This document shows, one piece after another, positions 8,110 to 14,577 of a stretch of DNA of 23,200 nt (positions within the stretch are counted from its first letter, which is position 1; every line of letters starts with the position of its first letter). Location: contig DAJR01000028.1 of the NCBI GenBank assembly GCA_002496385.1, positions 1 to 23,200 on the forward strand, written 5' to 3'. The notes beneath the pieces were generated by a model, which was not told where the DNA came from, ran no database searches, and saw only the letters and a program-made list of their open reading frames with translations. This DNA is from Methanomassiliicoccales archaeon UBA147 (GTDB taxonomy: Archaea; Thermoplasmatota; Thermoplasmata; SG8-5). The position numbers and the translations under genes were made by a program.

Positions 8110-8336
8110 CCCGGTAATCTCATCGTTTGGAGATTGGCGATTACCGGGAAACCTTTGAATCTCATCGTTTCCAGATTGCTGATTCAGGGCGAATGCTTGA
8201 CATTGTATGTATTCATTTGACGCATTCACCAATTGTCAGTAAAATGGAGTGGGCAGCATGGCGCTGATTCAGATAGAAGATGGTATCGCACCATCGTCGA
8301 ATGCGTTGTTATTAGATGATAGTTGTTGCATTCAAC
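8110..8336 (+). repeat. Structured intergenic repeat, copy A
   Basis: About 225 bases beginning just after the rbcL stop codon. It folds into consecutive hairpins: CCCGGTAATC (8110-8119) with GATTACCGGG (8139-8148); TGAATC (8156-8161) with GATTCA (8181-8186); GAATGC (8191-8196) with GCATTC (8222-8227); ATGGCGC (8258-8264) with GCACCAT (8288-8294, one mismatch); and GAATGC (8299-8304) with GCATTC (8328-8333). The first two hairpins are related in sequence, sharing AATCTCATCGTTT at 8116 and 8158. A second full copy lies at 15766-15990, with compensatory changes in several stems, and a partial one at 9540-9606. It may be a 3'-end processing or termination element, a small RNA, or a non-autonomous mobile repeat. 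Confidence 0.75.
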
Positions 8337-8354
8337 TTATAATTGTGGATGGTG

Positions 8355-8471
8355 TCAAAGTTTCTTGATGGATTCCGGCGCCATCAGCTTGATGATGATG
8401 GCCATCTGTTCGTCCAACTTCAGAAAACTGAATTTGGACTGCACCCTGCCAACCAGGGAATCGACCCACTC
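8355..8471 (-). pseudogene. Decayed 3' fragment of a second argF copy
   Basis: Read on the minus strand, the last codons encode QMAIIIKLMAPESIKKL and a stop, against QMAIIVKLLAPESVKKL at the end of the intact argF. By hand count the last 47 aligned bases match at 38 positions. Further upstream only scattered identities remain (the DS and RV residues, and the block GGGAATCGA on the plus strand), and an in-frame TAA ends the readable part at 8472-8474. Homology is lost beyond about 8490. The remaining 8490-8630 has no gene I can support. Together with repeat copy A it mirrors the arrangement at 9540-9680, so the patch looks like an old duplication of the repeat plus argF 3' end. Confidence 0.7.
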
Positions 8472-8632
8472 TTAGCGGGGCTGCAAGCCAGAAAGCTCAA
8501 GATGAGGCTGAACCGAAGGTCTGGAAGACCGAGGCAAAGCCGTATCCGAATGTGTGCAAATGAGTATAGAGGACACGGCTGAGGTTCGTTCCGAAACCGA
8601 TTTTTGGGCTTTTTCTGGGAGCAGGAGAAATC

Positions 8633-8640
8633 TATATAAA
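8633..8640 (+). promoter_or_regulatory. TATA box of the AbrB-PIN pair
   Basis: TATATAAA lies 26 bases before GTG 8666 and 35 before ATG 8675, a strong archaeal TATA match for the toxin-antitoxin operon. Confidence 0.6.
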
Positions 8641-8645
8641 CGTTG

Positions 8646-8667
8646 AACAGTATAACAGTTGAACGGT
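8646..8667 (+). promoter_or_regulatory. Three 8-base-spaced repeats, candidate AbrB operator
   Basis: AACAGT (8646-8651), AACAGT (8654-8659) and AACGGT (8662-8667) recur at an exact 8-base period between the TATA box and the antitoxin start. Placement across the expected transcription start suits autorepression by the AbrB-fold antitoxin, as is usual for such modules. The binding itself is inferred. Confidence 0.45.
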
Positions 8668-8674
8668 GATACGA

Positions 8675-8947
8675 ATGGAAGTCGTGAAGATGTCCAAGAA
8701 AGGCCAGTTGGTTGTCCCAGCAGAACTTAGAAATATGCTCGGATTGAATCCTGAAGACAAGTTCATTGCGTATGGTGACGAGGATTACATCATCTTCAAG
8801 AAGGTGGAATTGCCCTCCCTGAAGAAGGAATTCGAGGAGATAGTCAAGATAACCTCCAAGATTGCGCAGGAAGCAGGAATAACTGAGGATGTGGTCATGG
8901 GAGAGATAAGGGCGTACCGCAGGGAAAAGGCCAAGAAGGCATCCTGA
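8675..8947 (+). CDS. SpoVT/AbrB-fold antitoxin
   Basis: A 90-residue protein with an N-terminal swapped-hairpin AbrB domain (VVKMSKKGQLVVPAELR, then LNPEDKFIAYGDEDYIIFKK). The C-terminal half is charged and helical and would wrap the partner toxin. In VapB-like antitoxins the AbrB domain binds the operon's own promoter. ATG 8675 is preferred; GTG 8666 in the same frame would add three residues and is closer to leaderless spacing from the TATA box. The PIN toxin starts one base after its stop codon, so the two are co-translated. The codons are less GC-rich than those of the flanking metabolic genes. Confidence 0.85.
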   Translation: MEVVKMSKKGQLVVPAELRNMLGLNPEDKFIAYGDEDYIIFKKVELPSLKKEFEEIVKITSKIAQEAGITEDVVMGEIRAYRREKAKKAS

Positions 8948-8948
8948 T

Positions 8949-9362
8949 ATGGCTGAAATAAGGGCGGTCTATGATACCAACATCCTGGTCTCAGCATTCA
9001 TCGGAAAAGGCGCGCCTTACAAGGCCTTGCTGGCTGTTTATGATGGAAAGGTTCGGCTCATTACCTCGCATGAGATCTTGCTGGAACTGGAGGATGTGCT
9101 GTCCAGACCAAAATTCCGGTACGAGGAAAGCCATATCCACAAAATCATTGCCCTGATATTCCAGGCTTCAAAAATTGTGGAACCGGACATTAAAGTGAAT
9201 TTGGTAAAGGCAGACCCCAGAGACAACAAAATCATCGAGGCCGCTATTGTCGGCAAGGCAGAATATATTGTTACTGGAGATGCACATCATCTGCTTCCAC
9301 TGAAGAAGGTCGGGGACATTAGGATAATCTCAGTAACAGATTTCTTGAAAAAGGTAAAATAG
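8949..9362 (+). CDS. PIN-domain ribonuclease toxin (COG1569 type)
   Basis: A 137-residue PIN domain, expected to cleave RNA when its antitoxin is lost. The acidic metal-binding residues are in the expected order: Asp in VYDTNILVSAF, Glu in SHEILLELEDVL, Asp in DPRDNKIIEAA and Asp in YIVTGDAHHLLPL. The general layout matches the putative-toxin PIN family (PF13470) rather than classic VapC, though this is by eye. It is paired with the AbrB-fold gene one base upstream. The pair sits between two related copies of the repeat plus argF 3' end, which suggests insertion into a duplicated site. Confidence 0.87.
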   Translation: MAEIRAVYDTNILVSAFIGKGAPYKALLAVYDGKVRLITSHEILLELEDVLSRPKFRYEESHIHKIIALIFQASKIVEPDIKVNLVKADPRDNKIIEAAIVGKAEYIVTGDAHHLLPLKKVGDIRIISVTDFLKKVK

Positions 9363-9539
9363 GGTTCCAGCCACTTTTCAAGAGATACATGGGCTTTGTG
9401 ATTTCTGTGAGCAATAAGTTTATACTCCAAACCTGCGTTTCAATAATGGGAAAGACATGCGTACCATTACAATCGTCAAACTGTATAGAATCAAATCGCT
9501 CCGAGGACTGCGAGCGGGGGGACGGGCGCGAGCCAGATG

Positions 9540-9606
9540 ACACTCAATTTAGAAATAGGATGTTGCCATGCCATCGTCGAATGCACTGCTGATAGTTGCA
9601 TTCACT
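9540..9606 (+). repeat. Structured intergenic repeat, partial copy C
   Basis: CCATCGTCGAATGC (9571-9584) is identical to 8291-8304 of copy A. The flanking bases 9555-9570 are weakly similar, and GAATGC (9579-9584) again pairs with GCATTC (9598-9603) with a shorter loop. Only the last third of the repeat is recognisable. It lies just beyond the stop codon of argF, as copy A lies just beyond the argF fragment. In the rest of 9363-9539 I see no supported gene. Confidence 0.6.
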
Positions 9607-9623
9607 CTTGAACGTTGGTGAGA

Positions 9624-10562
9624 TTATAACTTCTTAACAGATTCCGGCGCTAACAATTTCACGATGATGGCCATCTGCGCCCACATCCTGTTCTCCGCCT
9701 CGTCGAAGACCCTGGAGTTGGGGGAATCGATTATCTCGTCCGTGACTTCCTCGCCCCTGTGGGCTGGGAGGCAGTGCAGGAAGATGTAGTCAGGCTGCGC
9801 ATTGGCAACGAGTTTCTGGTTGACCTGGAACGGTGGGAACACCTTGAGGCGCGCCTCCTTTTCCGCTTCCTGGCCCATCGAGGTCCAGGTGTCGGTGTAT
9901 ATGACGTCGGCGTTCCTGGCCGCCATCTCCGGCTCCCTGACAATCTCTATCTTGCTGGCGTTCTTCTCCCCCAGCTTCTGCGCCCTCTTGAACACCTCGT
10001 CGTTCGGCTCGAAGTTGAGCGGGCAGCAGACTGTCATGTGCATCCCCATGGCTGCGGCACCCAGCAGCAGCGAGTTGCACACGTTGTTGCCGTCGCCGAT
10101 GTAGAGCAGCTTCAGGCCTTTCAGCCTGCCCTTCTGCTCCTTTATCGTCATGAAATCGGCCATTATCTGGCAGGGGTGCTCCAGGTCGTCAAGGGCGTTT
10201 ATTACAGGAACATCGGCATTCTGCGCCAGCTCCCTCATTATCTTGTTGCTGAACGCGCGGTACATGATTATGTCGACATACCTCGATATGACCTTGGCAA
10301 CGTCATAGACGCTCTCGCGCTTCCCCACCTGTATCTCGCTCGGGGAGAGGTAGAGGGCGGTGCCGCCCAGGTGAGAGAATCCTATCTCGAAGCTTATCCG
10401 CGTCCTGAGGCTGGGCTTCTCGAATATCATGCCCATGTGCTTGCCTTCCAGGGGTCGGAATTTCTTGCCCGCCTTCAGTTTTGTTTTCAGTTTAATGGCC
10501 AGGTCAAGGGTCCCGTCTATCTCGTTCTCGAAGTCCAGTATGGATATCATGTCGCGCTTCAT
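9624..10562 (-). CDS. argF: Ornithine carbamoyltransferase
   Basis: Transfers the carbamoyl group to ornithine to give citrulline for arginine synthesis. The carbamoyl-phosphate loop reads EKPSLRTR (residues 48-55), a Leu variant of the usual STRTR seen in several OTCs. DDLEHPCQIMADF is the conserved central block. HCLPAH (from residue 263) carries the catalytic Cys and identifies ornithine rather than aspartate as acceptor. The 312 residues are a normal length. ATG 10562 is chosen because AGGTGA (10567-10572) precedes it at Shine-Dalgarno spacing; an upstream in-frame ATG at 10580 would add six residues. It follows purF by 55 bases on the same strand. No other arginine genes are in the window. 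Confidence 0.96.
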   Translation of the reverse strand: MKRDMISILDFENEIDGTLDLAIKLKTKLKAGKKFRPLEGKHMGMIFEKPSLRTRISFEIGFSHLGGTALYLSPSEIQVGKRESVYDVAKVISRYVDIIMYRAFSNKIMRELAQNADVPVINALDDLEHPCQIMADFMTIKEQKGRLKGLKLLYIGDGNNVCNSLLLGAAAMGMHMTVCCPLNFEPNDEVFKRAQKLGEKNASKIEIVREPEMAARNADVIYTDTWTSMGQEAEKEARLKVFPPFQVNQKLVANAQPDYIFLHCLPAHRGEEVTDEIIDSPNSRVFDEAENRMWAQMAIIVKLLAPESVKKL

Positions 10563-10617
10563 CGGCTCACCTTGGGGCACGATAAAGGAATTAGTAGAAA
10601 TAGGTTATGTCAGCGGC

Positions 10618-11979
10618 TCATGGGTGGTTCGGAACGGGCACAGGGTATTTCCCCGTGAGGCACCCCAGGCAGAGCTGCTCCGGACTTTTCCCTATTGAGG
10701 CCAACAAATTATCCATCGAGGCATAGGCCAGTGTGTCGGCGCCCAGGAATTTCCTGATGGACTCGAGGTCGCGCCCGTGCGCGACGAATTCATCAATATT
10801 CTTCATATCTATTCCGAGGTAGCACGGCGATATTATGGCGGGGCAGCCTATCCTGAGGTGGACCTCGCTGGCACCGCCCTTTCTCAGGAGCTTGACTATC
10901 TGCTTCATGGTCGTCCCCCTGACTATGCTGTCGTCGGCAAGTATCACTCTCTTGCCCTGGATGACCGGCTTCAGGACGTTCAATTTCAGCGAGATGCTCA
11001 TGTCCCTGTCCCTCTGGCTCGGCATTATGAATGTCCTCTGGACGTACCTGTTCTTTATCAGGCCCTCCGCATGGGGTATTCCCGAGGCTTCGCTGTAGCC
11101 TATGGCCAGCGCCCTCCCGGAGTCCGGTATGGGCACCACGAAATCCGCCTCCACGGGCGATTCCTGGGCCAGCCTCATCCCCATCTTCCTGCGGACATCG
11201 TAGACCAGCCTGCCGTCGACGTAGCTGTCCGGTCTGGCGAAGTACACCCACTCGAACATGCAATGGGCGGTGGGCGCCTCGAAGAACGGGGCATGGGTGA
11301 CGAATCCGCTGTCGGTGAGTTCGACTATCTCGCCGGGGAGGACGTCGCGGATCAATTCTCCGCCCAGGGAATCGAACACCACGCTTTCCGAGGCGGAACA
11401 GAACGCCTCGCCTATCCTGCCGATGCAGAGCGGGCGAATGGCCAGCGGGTCCCTTACAACAAAGACCCTGGCGCCCACCATCAGCGCCAGCGAGTAGGAG
11501 CCTACGAGAAGCTTCATCGCCTCGCTGATGCCGTGCACTATGTCCCCGGTGGTGGCCATCTTCAGGGAGAGCAGCCTCAGGATGACCTCTGAGTCCGAGT
11601 CGGTGACGAAGCTCCAGCCGCCGCCCAGAAGGTCCGCTCTCAATTTTTCCGAGTTGACTATCTCGCCGTTGTGCGCAATGGCCATCTCGCCGAATCTGGC
11701 ACGCACTGTCATGGGTTGCTGGCATTCATCTGACTGGCCCCCGACTGTGGAATAGCGGACATGGCCTATCCCCCGGGGCGCGGAAAGTGTTTTGACGTCT
11801 GCTGGCGTAATTGCCTCGTGGACAAGCCCGGAACCCCTTCTCAGAGCCATCGAGTCATTGAAAGTTGCTATGCCGGCCGATTCCTGGCCCCTGTGCTGGA
11901 TCACCCTCAGCCCGTTGAACAGGATGTGGCTGACCTCGCCCCCCGCGGCGGCGATAATACCGCAATATTCCCTTGGCAT
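10618..11979 (-). CDS. purF: Amidophosphoribosyltransferase, Fe-S type
   Basis: First step of purine synthesis: PRPP plus glutamine to phosphoribosylamine. The 453-residue chain has a five-residue propeptide (MPREY) before the N-terminal nucleophile Cys6, then the glutaminase domain (HRGQESAGIA, GHVRYST, AHNGEIVN). The phosphoribosyl half carries VILADDSIVRGTT (345-357). Cys240 (HCMFEWVYFARPDS), Cys386 (SPCYLGID) and Cys437/Cys440 (CLGC) line up with the four ligands of the [4Fe-4S] cluster of the Bacillus-type enzyme. The start at 11979 is fixed by the need for Cys6 to be exposed by propeptide removal. It follows the TrmB-like gene by 36 bases, with TTAATTAAG (12012-12020) as a possible own promoter. 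Confidence 0.96.
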   Translation of the reverse strand: MPREYCGIIAAAGGEVSHILFNGLRVIQHRGQESAGIATFNDSMALRRGSGLVHEAITPADVKTLSAPRGIGHVRYSTVGGQSDECQQPMTVRARFGEMAIAHNGEIVNSEKLRADLLGGGWSFVTDSDSEVILRLLSLKMATTGDIVHGISEAMKLLVGSYSLALMVGARVFVVRDPLAIRPLCIGRIGEAFCSASESVVFDSLGGELIRDVLPGEIVELTDSGFVTHAPFFEAPTAHCMFEWVYFARPDSYVDGRLVYDVRRKMGMRLAQESPVEADFVVPIPDSGRALAIGYSEASGIPHAEGLIKNRYVQRTFIMPSQRDRDMSISLKLNVLKPVIQGKRVILADDSIVRGTTMKQIVKLLRKGGASEVHLRIGCPAIISPCYLGIDMKNIDEFVAHGRDLESIRKFLGADTLAYASMDNLLASIGKSPEQLCLGCLTGKYPVPVPNHP

Positions 11980-12015
11980 CCGAGACTCCGCAGGGACAAT
12001 GTCTATCGGTGTTAA

Positions 12016-12747
12016 TTAAGATTGCATCATCATGTTCAGGAAACCCTCAAGATGCTGGGCCAGCACGGCATTGTCGGTGAACCCGCAGGCTTCAAGGCTC
12101 GCCCCGGCTATCAGGGCAATCCTGCCGTCGACCACCATGTCCGTGGCAATCAGCCCGGTCCTCCGCACGATGTTGGTGCCGGAAATGAATTTCTGGCCGG
12201 GCAGGATTATCACCGATATCTCCACGCCGCGGTTCCGGGCATCGACCAATTTCTTGTCAAGGGCGCCCATTAACGCGCCGGCGTTTGACGTAGAGAGCAT
12301 GACGCGCTGCTTGGCCATTCCCAGGAATTCGCCTATCTTGTTCAGCACCCTCTCATGGCCGGTGACCGTGTAGATGACCTGCGGCATGCCTTTCTCCCTG
12401 AGTATCCCGTGCACGGATTCCAGGTCCTCGAATGTCTCTCCCAGCCGCGAGAAAATTCGCTCCTTCACGACCAGCGGAGGTTCTGCGGCGTACTGCCTGG
12501 GACGGCCCTCGATTATGCTTACATACCCCTTCTTCACGAGCCCGTCAAGGACCTTGTACATCGAGGTTCTCGGGACCTGGGCGGTCAAGGCAATCGTCTC
12601 TGCCTCGCTCGTCTGCAATGCCACAAGGGCGATGTAAGCCCTGGTCTCGTACTCGGAAAAACCCATGAGGGAAAGGTCGCCCTCCACCTTTTTGTATCGC
12701 CCAAGCAACGTTTCCATATCCATACCAGTTAATTCTTCGATGTCCAA
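12016..12747 (-). CDS. TrmB-family transcriptional regulator
   Basis: A 243-residue protein with an N-terminal winged helix-turn-helix of TrmB type (MGFSEYETRAYIALVAL, PRTSMYKVLDGLVKKGYV), a coiled linker and a C-terminal effector-binding domain (TVTGHERVLNKIGEFL onward). TrmB proteins sense small molecules, often sugars, and can repress or activate depending on where they bind relative to the TATA box. The ligand is unknown here. TTG 12747 is preferred as start: AGGTGA (12752-12757) precedes it by four bases, and the TATA-like box predicts transcription from near 12763, downstream of the in-frame ATG at 12774. The gene is divergent from tes and shares its control region, making the tes operon the likeliest target besides itself. 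Confidence 0.88.
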   Translation of the reverse strand: MDIEELTGMDMETLLGRYKKVEGDLSLMGFSEYETRAYIALVALQTSEAETIALTAQVPRTSMYKVLDGLVKKGYVSIIEGRPRQYAAEPPLVVKERIFSRLGETFEDLESVHGILREKGMPQVIYTVTGHERVLNKIGEFLGMAKQRVMLSTSNAGALMGALDKKLVDARNRGVEISVIILPGQKFISGTNIVRRTGLIATDMVVDGRIALIAGASLEACGFTDNAVLAQHLEGFLNMMMQS

Positions 12748-12756
12748 GATATCACC

Positions 12757-12781
12757 TTTTGTAGCGGGTATCACTACAAAA
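12757..12781. promoter_or_regulatory. Palindromic operator between the regulator and tes
   Basis: TTTTGTAG (12757-12764) and CTACAAAA (12774-12781) form a perfect 8+8 inverted repeat with a 9-base spacer. It touches the shared TATA-like box at 12782-12790. Seen from the regulator it is downstream of TATA and would block its own transcription; seen from tes it is on the BRE side, where TrmB-type proteins can activate. Confidence 0.6.
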
Positions 12782-12790
12782 CATTTAAGT
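12782..12790. promoter_or_regulatory. Shared bidirectional TATA-like box
   Basis: CATTTAAGT reads as ACTTAAATG on the other strand, so it can serve both directions. It lies about 37 bases before ATG 12823 of tes and about 39 before TTG 12747 of the regulator, leaving short leaders on each side. Confidence 0.5.
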
Positions 12791-12822
12791 CTTTGTCCCG
12801 CATGCGCGCGTCAAGTGATATT

Positions 12823-14400
12823 ATGTCGATCGTCATCAAAGAAACGAGCCTGAAATTGAGCCTGCCGAAGAAGACTGGCAGTCTGTGTCCAGAGTGCAAG
12901 GCCAGAATCACGGCCGAAATCTATGAGGAGAACGGCAAGGTAATGATCAGGAAGACCTGCCCCCAGCACGGCGAGTTCAAGGACGTTTACTGGTCCGACG
13001 TGGGCCTCTACAAGATGGCTGAATCCTGGGCAGTGGATGGGATCGGGGTGGACAATCCTGCAGTTCCGGTGAAGAAAGGCTGCCCGGACGATTGCGGCCT
13101 GTGCAAGGCACATATGAGCCATACCTCGCTGGCCAACCTGGACCTGACCAACCGCTGCAATCTGAGATGCCCGATTTGCTTCGCGAATGCGAACGACGCG
13201 GGATACGTTTACGAGCCCACATTCGAGGAAGTCGCCAAAATGCTGCAGACGCTCAGGGACGAGCGGCCGGTCGCATGCACGGTCGTCCAGTTCGCCGGCG
13301 GCGAACCCACCATTTACCCGCATTTCTTCGAGGCCATCGCAAAGGCCAAGGAGCTGGGCTTCGCGCAGATCCAGGTCGCGACCAATGGCATCAAGATGGC
13401 GACGGATCCGACTTTCACCCAGAGGATGGTGGACGCAGGCCTGCACACCGTGTACCTGCAGTTCGACGGGCTGAGGGAGGAGAATTACATACAGGCCAGG
13501 GGAAAGCCCCTTCTCACCATAAAGAAGAAGGCAATCCAGTCCTGCAAGGATTGCGTCCCGAAACTCTCCGTCGTGCTGGTTCCCACGATGATGAACGGCA
13601 TGAACGAGGACCAGATGGGCGAAATAATAAATTTTGCCATTGAGAACAGGGATGCGGTGAGGGGTGTGAATTTCCAACCTGTCTCTTTCTCCGGGCGCAT
13701 CGACAACGAGGAGAGGGAGAGGGGGAGGTTCACCCTGCCTGACATGGTGAGGAACCTTGAAAAACAGACTGGCTTCATCAAGAGGGAAGATTGGTTCCCG
13801 GTGCCGGTCGTCACCCCGATATCGGAGTTTCTTTCGGTTCTCAAGGGCGTGCCGCAGTTGGCTTTCACGCCCCACCCGCACTGCGGGCTGGCCACCTACC
13901 TCTACGTGGGCGAGGACGGAGTCGCCGTCCCCATCACAAGATTCGTTGATGCCGAGGGCCTGTTCAGGGACATCAGGAAGCTGTCCGAGAATACCGAGGG
14001 GAAGATCATAAAATCCGCGGCGCTTGTCAAGGCCTACAGCCTGATCAGGAAGCATTTCAAGAAGGAATTCGCGCCGAAGGGACTGAGCGTGAACAAGTTC
14101 CTCAAGCAGCTGGAGGGCGTGATCTCCACAACCGACAAGAAGGCCACCGCGGAGATATCATGGGGCCTCATCATGGTCGGGGGCATGCACTTCCAGGACC
14201 TCTACAACTACGACATAGAGCGCGTCAAGAGATGCGTCATCCATTATGTCGTGCCGGACGGTAGGATAATCCCGTTCTGCGCCTACAACACCGGCCCGGA
14301 GTACAGGAAGGAGGTCGAGAAGAAGTTCTCCATGACATTCGACGAATACAGGAAACGCAACGGACCGAACTCGCATCCGGAAGGAGAAGTGGAGGTTTAG
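12823..14400 (+). CDS. tes: Tetraether lipid synthase-type radical SAM protein
   Basis: Tes enzymes join the methyl ends of two phytanyl chains by carbon-carbon bonds, giving macrocyclic archaeols and GDGT membrane-spanning lipids. The 525 residues show the family's cysteine layout in order: a rubredoxin-like N-terminal site (CPEC at 22-25 and CPQH at 46-49), an extra cluster motif C87-x3-C91-x2-C94, and the radical SAM motif CNLRCPIC (C112, C116, C119). FAGGEPT is the SAM-binding GGE segment. More cysteines follow (CKDC, HPHCG, PFCAYN). This matches the metal content known for M. jannaschii MJ0619. ATG 12823 is preferred, with AAGTGAT (12813-12819) as a weak ribosome site; the frame is open to 12793. 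Product specificity is inferred from the family and operon. Confidence 0.87.
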   Translation: MSIVIKETSLKLSLPKKTGSLCPECKARITAEIYEENGKVMIRKTCPQHGEFKDVYWSDVGLYKMAESWAVDGIGVDNPAVPVKKGCPDDCGLCKAHMSHTSLANLDLTNRCNLRCPICFANANDAGYVYEPTFEEVAKMLQTLRDERPVACTVVQFAGGEPTIYPHFFEAIAKAKELGFAQIQVATNGIKMATDPTFTQRMVDAGLHTVYLQFDGLREENYIQARGKPLLTIKKKAIQSCKDCVPKLSVVLVPTMMNGMNEDQMGEIINFAIENRDAVRGVNFQPVSFSGRIDNEERERGRFTLPDMVRNLEKQTGFIKREDWFPVPVVTPISEFLSVLKGVPQLAFTPHPHCGLATYLYVGEDGVAVPITRFVDAEGLFRDIRKLSENTEGKIIKSAALVKAYSLIRKHFKKEFAPKGLSVNKFLKQLEGVISTTDKKATAEISWGLIMVGGMHFQDLYNYDIERVKRCVIHYVVPDGRIIPFCAYNTGPEYRKEVEKKFSMTFDEYRKRNGPNSHPEGEVEV

Positions 14401-14402
14401 CC

Positions 14403-14576
14403 ATGCCCGTAGAGAACGTGAACAAGTGCCTGCATTGCGGACTGTGCGTCGGCTCTTGCCCGCAGAACGCCATATTCCTGAACGAGGTGAGGCTTGAATT
14501 CAACGGGGACTGCATCGAGTGCGGCCTCTGCTCAAGGATTTGCCCGGTTGGGGCATTGACGCCGGGGGGGAAGTGA
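14403..14576 (+). CDS. Small 2[4Fe-4S] ferredoxin
   Basis: A 57-residue protein (MPVENVNKC to LTPGGK) with two cluster motifs, CLHCGLCVGSCP (Cys9, 12, 15, 19) and CIECGLCSRICP, the classic paired CxxCxxCxxxCP arrangement of bacterial-type ferredoxins. It begins two bases after the tes stop codon behind a strong GGAGGT (14391-14396), and the reductase gene starts one base after its stop. Co-translation implies it serves its neighbours: as electron source for radical SAM cleavage by Tes, for reduction of the reductase FAD, or both. Which partner it serves cannot be read from sequence. Confidence 0.93.
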   Translation: MPVENVNKCLHCGLCVGSCPQNAIFLNEVRLEFNGDCIECGLCSRICPVGALTPGGK

Positions 14577-14577
14577 G

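Noticed and set aside
7404..8165. Minus-strand frames opposite rbcL
   Set aside because: They overlap the RuBisCO catalytic region in full and have no promoter, ribosome site or domain.
8110..8190. Short CRISPR-like array
   Set aside because: Only two diverged units, each an internal hairpin, with no spacers and no cas genes; the same structure recurs as part of a longer repeat.
8343..8582. 79-codon plus-strand frame in the argF fragment region
   Set aside because: It runs antisense to the recognisable argF remnant and has no domain or promoter of its own.
12811..14055. 414-codon minus-strand frame opposite tes
   Set aside because: Antisense shadow of a strongly supported radical SAM gene; its sequence has no recognisable motif.
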